Assembly (NCBI RefSeq): GCF_000002985.6
Contig: NC_003280.10
Location: 12,644,501 to 12,708,500, forward strand
Source: Caenorhabditis elegans
Taxonomy: Eukaryota; Nematoda; Chromadorea; Rhabditida; Rhabditidae
DNA length: 64,000 nt
Direction: 5' to 3'
The first letter of the stretch is position 1. Every line of letters begins with the position of its first letter. The position numbers and the translations under genes were made by a program. Below are positions 10,252 to 22,200 of this stretch, in pieces. The notes below the pieces were generated by a model that saw only the letters and a program-made list of their open reading frames with translations, made no database searches and was not told where the DNA came from.

Positions 10252-13200
10252 ATGAGCAGTGTGACGCGTCTCGGTGAGGAAATGAACAAGAAGATCTCGA
10301 TATCCGAGTGCAAGAATCCGCCGTCGAAGAAGAACAGTACGTCGAGCGGAGGTGTGTTGACCTACTCGAAAGTTGCCGATTTGCAAGGAGGTACGGGTCC
10401 AGTTTCAAATAATCTGGAAAAAAATTTAAATTATTTTTTCAGACGAAACACCACCTCGGAAGAAGAGCTCTTTGAAGGAGAATATTGCGGCGGCGTTTCG
10501 ATCGCCGGTCTTTTTGATTCGGAGAGAAGCTACTAAGTGAGTCAAGAGGTTTATCCGGGGGGGCTGTAGGTAGGCGCGAGGCTTACTGTAGGTATAGTGT
10601 TAATTAGGAATCGATAGGAGTTACTGTAAGCGCACAGAGACGGTAGATCAAGACTAGGGTTACTGTAGGTGTTGACTGTAGGACTACTTTAGGTTTTTAC
10701 CGTAAGAGTACTGTAGGTGCTTACTGTAGTAGTACTGTAGATGGTTACTATAGGTCTATTGCAAGCGTACTGTAGCAGAGTACTGTAGGTGTTTACTGTA
10801 GGGTTACTGTAGAATACTGTAATATTATTGTACGGTTACATAGGGGTACTGTACGTTTTTACCGTAAGAGTACTGTAGGTGCTTACTGTAGTAGTACTGT
10901 AGATGTTTACTGTGGTTCTACTATAAGAGTACTGTAGGTGATTACAGAAGAAGTACTATAGGACTACTTTATGTGTTTACCGTAAGAGTACTGTATGTGC
11001 TTAATGTAGCAGTATTGTAGGTTTTTACTGTAGGTCTATTGTAAGAGTACTGTAGCAAAATGCTATAGGTGCTCACTGTAGTAGTACTGTAGATGTTTAC
11101 TGTAGTTCTACTGTAAGAGTAGTGTAGCACAGTACTGTAGGTGTTTACTGTAGGGTTACTGTAGAGTACTGTAGGATTACTGTACGGTTACATGATGGTA
11201 CTGTAGGTCTATTGTGAGAGTACTGTGGCAGATTACTCTAGGATCACCGTAGACAAACTTTAAAAGCTACTGCTTCCAATTTTGATAGATAAATGATGGG
11301 AATACTATTAGGTTACTGTACCAATACAATGCAATTTTTCAGAGCTCGCTGGGAACAGGTTCGCGAACGTCTGAAGCTATCGAGAGTCAAGATTTCGATG
11401 CGGGATCGCAAGAGAAAAGCCTCCAAATCTAGTTAGTTGACATTTTTAAAGATGGCGGATTTTTACGGATTACCATGGAGATTATGGAAAGCGTTTAGGG
11501 TGTAAAAATAGAATGTTTTCTAGAAATTTGAGATTAGTCTAATTTGTGATCAGAAACATTTTTTTATGGTTTCTTTCAGGGATTGTGTGAAAGTTTCCAA
11601 AAAGAAATTCATTCGAGGAGTGTGGGCGGTTGTTTTAAGTCTAATTCTAGCCCGTTAGAAGTGAATAATTTTTGATTTTTGCAGCAAAATAAAGAATACT
11701 TTAAAATGCGCAAAATTGTCGGAAATTCGAATGAACTTTCTCCATAATGAACTGCAATCAATCAGCGATTTGATCCACCCGCTTTTCAACCAATCAGATC
11801 AAGAGGGTGGAGTTCGAAGATGCTGATTGGTTGGGAAGTGGCGCGGTTTTTCCTTTTGGTGGCAATTCAAACATGGAATTTCCATTCTAACTCGAATTTA
11901 ACAATATTTTATTTTTGTAATCTCGGCATTTGGAGGCAACTTCCTGCCAAATTATGGCAACTTCCTGCCAAGTTTTTGCTTGTTTCCAACTTCCTGCCAT
12001 ATTTTGCCAACTTCCTGCCAAATTTTGGCAACATCCTGCCAGCATGTAGCATGCATGGCTTTTGCAACAGTCTGCCAACAGTCTGCCAAACTTCGGCATC
12101 AGCTTGCCAACAGCCTGCCAAACTTTTTGGCAACATTTACGGTAAACATGACGCACTGGCGTAATTTCGGAGCATCGGTGCTTTACAGCCGAACTTCAAA
12201 ATTAAATTTATTCAAACTTTGCGGTGGAACTATCGAATTTCGAATTTTAAAACACTAACAGTGATAGAAAAATTAGTAGATTATCATAAAATGAAAGCAA
12301 AGTGGGAATAAGAACGCATACTACACGAAAAACGAAGTAGGATAACTTCATGTCGTCGCGGCTTCTGAATTAATGTTGTAAAACATGTTGTTAAGAAAAC
12401 CCGACTTGATAGAACGAGCTATGCGAAATTGTTTATTCTTTGAGAACAGTTACATCAACTTGCTTACAATAGTCCTTTACATCACCATGTTCTATAATTA
12501 CATGTTGGGCATTTCAGAGCTACTTATCTGTGTTTACCTCCTTGAAACTATTTTCTTCAAAATTTTTTTACAAGTTTCCATTGGATTTCATATTTGAACA
12601 ACTCTATTCTACTTTATCTTGCGCGCGGGCATAGCTTAGAGGTTAAGGAATTGGGCTCACAGTCACAAGGAGAAGGTTCGGGATCTGGTAGGGCAGAAAA
12701 AGGGAAACATGACAGTGCAAGTTGATATCCAGCCGATTGGACTAATTCAAAAAGTAACGTTTTTTTTTCTAATTTTACCTTGTTCTGGTTGAATCGTATG
12801 TATGCTAAATTCATTTTATTGATCCCCTTAATACAAAAATAACCATAATCAGTTGAAAAAAAACGAAAAAAGAATTTTTACTGACAACACCTGGGCAACT
12901 TCCTGCCAACTTCGTGGCAACTTCCTGCCAACAATTTGGCAACTTATTTTAGTGGCACTAAATAAGTTGCCAGGTTGTTGGCAGGAAGTTGCCAAAGTGT
13001 TGCAGGAAGTTGCCTCTGAATGCCGAGATATTCTAAACCTTAGGTTATTCTAGGCATTTTCAAACAAAAAAATCCCCATTCAAAATTCTCCAAATTCTTC
13101 TTTTATTTTTTAGTTTTCGGTCAAGTTGAACATCACCTAAACCACTTAAACGCGTCACCTAAAAAAACTCGAAACGAGGCAAAAAGATCAAAACAAATTG

Positions 13201-16200
13201 ACTCATAAAAAGCGACGTCCCTCTCAATGGCAAGAAAAGCCTCAATTAGTCAAAAAAAAAGACGCGCACTGCAATTTTCAATTTTTTCCGCTCATTTTTC
13301 CCCGCAATTTTCCCATAAAAATAGGGAAAATGAGCTGGAAAATTGGTGTGGTGCGGTTGTGGTAGAATGAAAATGAGTAGGAGGAGGGTGAGGGGGAGCA
13401 GAGGAAGAAGCTTAATTAATGTTTTCTTCTTCTTTTTCATTCTGTCCTTGTTTTAGTTTCCCATACTTTATTCCTATCTGCTGCTGCTGCCACGCGTTGA
13501 TCATTGCACAATGAGCTCTGGAATTTTCCATTTTTAAGTGTTCTAGAAACTACTGAAATTGGTGGCCTAGAAACCCAAAGAAAAAAGTTTCTAGGTCATC
13601 TGTTTCTAGGCCAACACTAATAATTTGCTGGCCTAGAAATTCAAAGTTGATCATTGCACAATGAGCTCTGGAATTTTCCATTTTGAAGTGTTCTAGAAGC
13701 CTCTAAGGTTGGTGGCCTAGGAACCCATAGCAAACGTTTCTAGGCCACCAATAATAAATTGCTGGCCTAGAAATTCAAAAATTTAAATTCTCGGCCATAA
13801 CCTTTCATTTGCTGGTCGTGAGTGAGATCGGAATTTCTAGGCCATCAACTCCAATCTGGTGGCCTAGAAACTTCTGTTCTAAGTTTCTAGGCCACGTACT
13901 TCCATATTTGAAACAATGCAATTTTGCTGACCTAAAAATCTATATAGTTTCATGCCACCACATCTTTAATTTCTAGGCTAAACTCGATGGCCTAGAAACC
14001 CAATCCCAAGGCCTAGAAACCCAATTATTTGTGAACATTCCATCATGTTGTCCATTTACCTTTTTATCTCTTTTTTTTCCCCCGTCATCATCACCAGCTC
14101 CACCAGCTCCACGTGATTGGCTTTTTCTTTCCCGTCAACTGGAACTCACAAATATATAGATCAGTAGTTAGGCGGGGAGTCCGTTATTTTTGCCGATTGA
14201 CTGATGGATGATGATCGAAGTGGCTCATAAAAATGTCAGGTTGTGAGGCGGAGATATATATATTATTTTTATCTGATTTTTTCACGCTTTTTTTTTGTTT
14301 GCAAGTTTTCTTTTGGTTGAGTTATGTGTTTTGCTCTTATTTAAAGACGACAATTTTGAGTTGGTGGCCCAGAAATTTTAGTCCCTTATGTTTTTCATAG
14401 TGGCCTAGAAACCAAAAACCAGTATTTCTAGGCCATCAACTTAATTTCAAGCGAGTGGCCTAGAATTCGTACGTTTCGATTTTTAAGCCATAATTTGGGT
14501 TTGGCCTAGATAAAGTTGGGTGTCTATTAATATTGGCCTAGAACCTTAGTTTTCAGTTTCTAGGCCACCATTTAAAATATATACTTGGTGGCCTAAAACT
14601 TCTAGATCATCACAATTAATTATAAATTCATTCCAAAAGTACGTCATCATTTTTCATAGCCTAGATATTGGGCCTAGAACTTTCTAGGCCATTGTTCTTT
14701 TGTGATGGCCTGGAAGCCCAAATTTGTATACACTTAAAATTGCAAAATTCAAAGAACCTCCATTGTGCCTAGCCGTGTCATCATCACATGTTTTGGTCAA
14801 CAAATCCCTCAAAAAAGTCATTAATTAATCGTAAATTCCTTGGAATCAGGTCAAAATTAAGAAGCCCCCCCCCCTCTCTCTTGTTTGCACATGGCTCCAA
14901 AATGTGGGTGGATTCATGAAATTTTTACTGAAATAAAAGGCTCTTTCCCTCTTCCCGTTTGTGCTCCCTTGAGGTCGTTATTCACTCGTATTTTCAATGG
15001 TGGGTGCCCTCCGAGTCATTTTTTTTCTCGTGGAAACATTTCTTTGTTTTCCAAAAGATTTTCAAACTTGAAGGAAGGAAATTGGTCTTTTGGGAGTGTG
15101 AAAATTCGACATTTGTTGTTAGTCGGGAAGATAGAGCAGAGGTCACTTACTTGGAGAAGTGGCCTAGAAATTTGGTAGTTGGCTTTTCTAGGCCACATGT
15201 TTTCAGCGCCGACCAGCTTAAGCCTAATTCTAAATCTAAGTCTAAGTCTAAGTTTAACCTTAAGCCTATGACATAGACTAAGACTAAGACTAAGCCTAAG
15301 ACTAAGCCTAGGTCTGAGATTAAACCTAAGCCTAAACCTAAACCTAACCCTAAGCCTGAGCCTAATCTTAAGCCTAAGCCTAAGCCTAATCCTAATCCTA
15401 AACCTGACCCTAAGCCTAAGCCTAAACCTAAGCCTAAGTCTTTAGAACCGTGGCCTAAAAATCCAAAATCCCCAGTTATCAACTTCCCGAAAACTTCCGA
15501 AAAAAGACTTGCAAGGAGGAAATAAAAATCGCCTCCTCAAACAGATGTAGGTTGAAAAAATGCAAAAAAATTGGTCCCCAGAAATAGTGTGTAAAATTGA
15601 GAGAGCAGTGCGAGAGAAACATAAAGTGAACATGTGGTGTGGCTGGGGCTTCCGCCTCTTCGTCTTCTTGTTATCAAAATGAAGTTAGTCCCCCTCCCTC
15701 TCGTCTCCAGCCGCCCGCCGGGATCCAGCCAACACTTTCTCTGCATCTCTGGGTGTCTCTCACTCTGTGTCAGAACTAATTAGTTCCTCAGTCACCGAAT
15801 GACATTTTTCAATCCATCTGTTCGTGATATTTTATACTTTTTCAAATTTTTTCTAGGGATTTCTAAATATGGAAAATGTCAAAATTTTATGGAATTTCTT
15901 TAACATAACACATTTTCCATTTTTCTTTTATGCCGGAATTTTTAACTTTGCAGATCAAAAAACTCAAAAATTTTAGTTCTGCACTATACTATTAAAACCT
16001 GTGGCCTAGAAATTCCTAGGCCACTAAACTGTAATCAATGATCTAGATTTTCTTTTGGTTTAAGCAACAGACCAATCCTTATTCAGTCTGTCAATTTTGC
16101 AAAATTTAGAACGTTTGTAACTAGTTTTCAACCTAAATTTGAAAAATTGCCAAAATTGCCAAATTTTCAAAATGGCCAAAATTGCCGAAAATTGCTATTG

Positions 16201-19200
16201 TCAAAATTGGCTAATAGGCAAAATTGGCTAATAGACTATTTGCCAAATTTCCAAAACTTTCAGATTGTCAAATTGTCATGATTTCCAAATCGGCAAAATT
16301 GACAGATTGCCAAAATTTCAAAATGGTCAAACTTGAAAAATAGCAAAAATAGCCAAATTGTCAAATGCTTACCTAAGTTGACAAACTTTCAAAATGACCA
16401 AATTTGCCCAACTGGCCAAAACTGCCAAATTTTCAAGATTACCAAAATTGCCACCAAATTGCTCAACTTGCAAAAAAATTGTCTAATTACCAAAATTGCC
16501 AATTTTTCAAAATGGCCAAATTGGTCAAATTGTCAAAACTACCAAAATTGCCAAAATTGCCAAATTTTCAAATGGCCAAAATTTGGCAAATTGACAAATT
16601 GTCAAATGGCAAAAATTTTCCAAAAATTGCCAAATTACCAAAATTGGCAAACTTTCAAAATTGCCAAAACTGCCAAATTTTCAAAATTGTCAAATGGCCA
16701 AAATTTTCCAAAAATTGCCAAATTACCAAAATTGTCAAACTTTCAAAATGGCCAAGTTTGCCAAACTGGCCAAAATTACCAAGATTGCCAAACTTTCAAA
16801 ATGGCCAAATTGTCAAATGGCCAAAATTTTCCAAAAATTGCCAAATTACCAACATTGCCAAACTTCCAAAATGGCCAAAATTGGCTAACTTTCAAAATGG
16901 CCAAATTTGCCAAACTGGCCAAAATTGAAAAAAAAATGGCCAAATTTGCCAAATTTCCAGTTTACCCAATTTTCCAAAATATGCCTATACCAAGTCATCC
17001 CAAAAACCTCTCATCCTTATCAACTAGAACACATCAGTTACAAAAAGAGAAATTATTCCCCCCCCCCCACTCCCTTATCAATCGAATCCCCTGGGTTCAT
17101 CTGTAGTTACCCCTCTCCTCCAATTAGTCATTACTGAATCCGGTTTCCATTTTCGTTTTTTGAAGGTTTTGGGAAACAACGAATTATTTTGGTTTTTTTA
17201 GTGAAGAATTTTCAATTTAAACTACATTTTAGGCTATAAATTTTTGCAAAATCGAAAAGTTGTCCAAAAAAAATTATTGAAATAGTGCCAAAAATAATAC
17301 TAAACGTCAACCGTACAGGTTTTCCCCCTGTGGTCTAGAAATACGTCATAGTCTTCAAGTTGGTGGCCTAGAAACCCCCACGGCCGCAGCCTTCAATTCG
17401 GTGGCCTAGAAAACCTTTCCGAGGCCACTGTTTTCTAGGCCATCAGTCCACACGACTTTTGACCCCACTACAGTTTCCAAAAAAAACATGGCAATTTCCT
17501 ATAAATTCGTCGGGGGTCCACAGGACCCTTCTATCACTTTGTGTGCACATCTCTTCATTTGTGTTGCATTCGTATCTTCCCCACATCTCTTCTATGTGTC
17601 TAAAATTTTCCTGCTGCGGTTATGTTGGACCACGCCTCTCGCCGTTTTTTGTAGTGTCTGCGTTTCCCATATTGGAAACAAACATACCCCGGGAAGAAAA
17701 AGATGTGAAAACGATGAGCCTTTCCGTGTCTTTGTTTCCTTTTGGGGGCGCTAGTTTATGTTATTAAACACTTCTTCGAATTTTTTGTCTTTTTCGGAAA
17801 ACATTGGAAATGTGCTAGATGGCCTAGAACTTCAAGTTTTATTTTCTAGGCCACCAACTAGACTAACCGAAAATCCTAGGCCATTCGTGGCCTAGGCCGA
17901 AATCTGTTTTTTCTTGGCCACCGACGGTCTAGAAGTGAAAGTTATTTCTAGGCCATCGGCCCTTAAAAGCGGTTGATGGCCTAGAATCTCTTTTTTTTTC
18001 TTATACAAATGATACAAGATTTCTAAGCCTGCCGTATCAGTTATTTCAGGTCACTTTTTCAATAGCAGCGGTGGCCTACAAATTCTAGGCCACAATCATG
18101 ATCTACCTTCTATGTTTTTCAAAGCCTGAAACCCCTATTTTATATTCCAGGCCACCAATTTCCTATTGGTGGCCTAGTTTTTTTGAATTCCTCAATTTTT
18201 CTCTCGAATTCTTACTCCTCTTCTTCTTGCTTTTTGCTTCAATTTTCCAATTTTCCGGGTGTTCTCCGAGGGCAGTTAAATGCCGCTGAAACGCCGACTA
18301 CCCCGATCGGTGTCGGCGCCGGTGTTCGAAAAAACGTCACGCCGGAATGTGATCGATATACTGACGATCAAGCTTCGTGACTTTTTGCCGTTTAGCAGTG
18401 AGTTTTTTAATGGGGTATATCTTGGGGAACAGAAAAGATCTCAAAATATTGTCAACTAATAAATTGTAGAAAAAGTTAAGATCTACACTTTTGCAGTTTT
18501 TTTTTTCATATCTCTGCTCAGTTTTGCGCTAGACCGGTTTAAAGAGAAGCTAACCAAAGTCCAGCTCGCCGAGCCGTGAAAAAAAATGGTGAAATATTTT
18601 TAGGTGATGCCAACTTTCAGAGCAACACACTACATAAAAATTAATGAATGTCCTGTTCTATAAATATATTTGAAATAGGGAAGTGAAAAAAAATTTGATT
18701 AAAAATTCCTCTGAAATTTCCAGCCCTCCATCTTCGTAAGGTGCCTTAAAAACAACAAGACCTACTTAGTTGGCGCGCGGGGGGATTTTGGTTTAAAAAA
18801 ATTTTCTGAAAGTTTGGAAGGTTGTTTCCTTTTTTTAACGTCGAAAAAAAAATTTTTAAGCAAAAAATGTCAGTCAAATTTTTAAAAATTTTATTTAAAA
18901 CTTTAACACTTCAAAGGTGCTTCAATTATTTATTTTAACATTAAAAAACACGAGTTTCAGTGTAGACATAAAATGTTTTGACTGGAGTTTTTTGTTGCAA
19001 GATCACGGATTTCTGGCTTCCCTCATAAATTGAAATGGAAGAGTTTGCCGAACTAGGCCATTTTGGCTCGGCCATATCTGGGGTAGATTTACGGCGCGTT
19101 GCGTGTCGCGTCGCGGCTCGATTTTAGTTCTAAAACTAAATGTAGCTGTCCGTGTGGAGTACACGAATTTCCCATGCGTTGTCCGGCGGGCAACTGTCAA

Positions 19201-22200
19201 TGGAGCGCGAAAGATTCACTGAGGAAGGCCAGAACCCCGTGCAAGATTTGTTCGGAAAATCCTTCAAAAATTTAAAAGCCTTTTAAAATTTTTCAGACCA
19301 ACTTTTTTCCAGTTCCAAGTGTTTCTCTGTCTTTAAATTTTTATTTTTTGTAGACACAAAAAAATTTTGAAAAATTCATTTTAAAATGTTATAAGTTCCA
19401 TTTAAAAGTCCTATGTTTCAATATTAAAAGAGCGCCGCTAAAAACCTCCATATCTTTTCAATAGATCAAAATATCAAAAAAAAACTTTTAACTACCGAAT
19501 TATTGCAAATTTTTCGCTGAACAAATTGCTAGTTAACAATTTTCTATTCCCATCGACCATTCCAAAGATACACGGCGTTTTCTGCAGAAACCACCAGAAA
19601 TCTCTTCCACCTCCTCTTCTACTAAAATGCCCTGGTCCCCATAATCCCTTAATTCCTGTCTCATTTCCCACTTTTTGTCTACTTTTTTTCTTAGAAAATG
19701 ACAGTATTTATCTTTTTTTGGTCGTTGAGATTTTAGGAGAGAGGAGACCGGAAGTCGGGGTTTTTTGGGGGACCGCTGCAAAGTCTGAACCATTTTTTCC
19801 TGAAAACCTGAAAATTTTGGGACATTACAATTATGTGAAAATATGCTGAAAATCGGAAAAATCTGAAAAACCAGCCTGAAAGCTCAAAAAAAATCAATCA
19901 AAATTATCTGAAAATTCTGTACAAAAAAATTTAATTTTTTTCAATAACCTCAGGGGCTTCTGGCCTTCCTCATTGAATTTTTCGCGCTCCATTGACAATC
20001 GCCTGCCGGACAACGCGTGGGAAAGTCGTACAACTAAAATCGAGCCGTGACGCGACACGCGACGCGCCGTAAATCTACCCCATATAAGGCCGAGCCGAAA
20101 TTGCCTAGTTCGGCAAATTCTTCCAATTTAATTTATGAGGGACGCCAGAAATCCGTGCTACTTAAAAAAATCTAAAAATGTTTTCAAAAAATTTAAACAT
20201 TTTTTGAGAAAAAATAATTTGTTTAACTGCTCCAAAAATGAAAGCTGGGCGTAAAAACTGACTTTAAAAATTTCACAATTTTTTTCCTGAAAATTTCCAA
20301 AATTTTTATTACACGGGCTTAGAATTTCAGTTCCGAGTAATTTTCCGCTAAGCTTTTTTTTTCAAAAATATTCCAGTTTTTCACTGTTTTTTTACAGAAA
20401 AAAAATTAGCTAAAAATATTTAAAAGGGGTCAAAAAATTCCAAAAAAAATCTTTCTTGTTTTTTTGAAAAAAGTAGCTGAAGCTCGGGCTTTTCCTTCAC
20501 AAATTTTCTAGAAAACGAAAATTACGTTATAAAATTAGTGAGCATTTTGTTTTGTGCTCCGTGTGCACTTTACAAAATTTTAATCCAATTTTTCCATTCT
20601 ACTGGCTGCCATATCTTCGTTTTCTTCCAAAAAAATGTATTTTTGGTGGCCCGTGTCTTTTTCCGTCTGCGTCTCTCCGTTGCTCCAATACTATCTCACT
20701 TCTAATTAAGTCTTCATATGTTGATGTGCTCTCTTGGAGCACGGAGCACCGAGCCGTGAAGAGCCCCCCCCCCCCCAATGACGTGTGCTCTTTGTGAGCG
20801 AAAAAAGAGCCCATTGGGTTTTTGTGTGTGTGTGTGCACCCTTGGGAGCACACCCATCCCATTTGTTTCGGGGATTTTCAAGCGTTTTTCGCACGATTTT
20901 CAACTTTTGGAGGAAATTGAGAAGGGATAGAGTATTCGGGAAACTGAAAAAAAAAATTAAAAAATGGAAATATTATGAAAATATTATGAACATTTCCAAA
21001 AAATGTCTAAAAATTCCGATTTTAACTGAAAATTGCAAAACAAATATAAAAAAAAAAAATTTTCAATTTCCAAAAAAAAGGCTCTTTTTTTTGGAGTCAG
21101 AAAGTCACATTTCGCATTGATCTACGGAAAATGCGGGAGTTGAGACGCAGACTGATTTTGCATGGTTAAGATTGTGCTGACGCCACAATTTTTCTGGGAA
21201 AAAATTCCCGCATTTTTTGTAGATCAAACCGCAATGAGACTTTCTGACACTACATATACGTATGTTTTTTTTTCATAAATTCAAATTATCTCCTATTCAT
21301 TAAAAAAACTATTATGACTCACAACTTCCAGACAACATTTTTCAATTTTTAGCAAAACCAGGCGTAATGTTCAAAAACCCTTCACAAAAAAGAGAAATCC
21401 CAGCTTTTTCTTAATATCATCTCTTTTTTGATTACTAAAATCGGATTATTTCTCAGTGAGCTCAGAGCTCTTCTCTTAATTGTCACATCGGAGAAGCATC
21501 GGAGAAGCTTTGTGCTCTCACAAAAAAACGAGAAAATTTTCGGAGAGAATATCAATTATTTATGTGAATATGTCATTTTCAGACAATAAAAAAATTGTGA
21601 ATTAATTAACACCATAACTATTACACTAGTAAATACAGAAAAGTTACTAAAACATAACTACCCCCACTGGGAGTCGAACCCCGGACCTCTGAGCCGCAGC
21701 CCTACCTCTTACCGCCTGAACCATGCGCGCAACCGAGCATAGCTTTGCGGGGCGCCATGGCGCAGCCGGTAAGAGGTTCGCACTCTGAACGATAATGTCA
21801 AAAGTTACTCAAGTTCGAGCCCCCAATAACGCGTAAAATTTTTTAAAGGTTTTTTTTTAAGTTTCGCAGGTGTATATTTCAAATTTTCACCTGCCACTGA
21901 AATTCAAACAAGCAAAAAGGCACGTCTTTTTAATGTGTTTTCCCCCGTAACTCCATGGTTTCCGTGAAATTTCGAAAATAAAAAGTCTCCTTAGTGTTTT
22001 TTACGAAATGGCCGGCTAGACATTGAGTGAGAAGGAAATGTGAAAACAGTGACGTTGTTGGGGAGTGAGTCGTCGAAAATTATAGCTATTTTAATTATAG
22101 CGGTTTAGATCATCTCTAGGTCTAGGATAGTGACGTGGTTTTTAGAGTTTTGATTGAATAACAAAATAATTTTTCTCGAGCTACAATTTTTATTGTGGAT

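Noticed and set aside
12385..12597. 70-codon hydrophobic frame that might be a small membrane protein
   Set aside because: No acceptor, leader or homology recognised; composition fits A/T-rich non-coding DNA.
15147..15482. Leu-Gly repeat frame on the minus strand
   Set aside because: Translation of the telomere-like hexamer tract.
16333..17106. 257-codon Gln/Asn/Pro-rich frame
   Set aside because: It coincides exactly with the TTGCCAAAATTG minisatellite, and overlapping frames give similar peptides.
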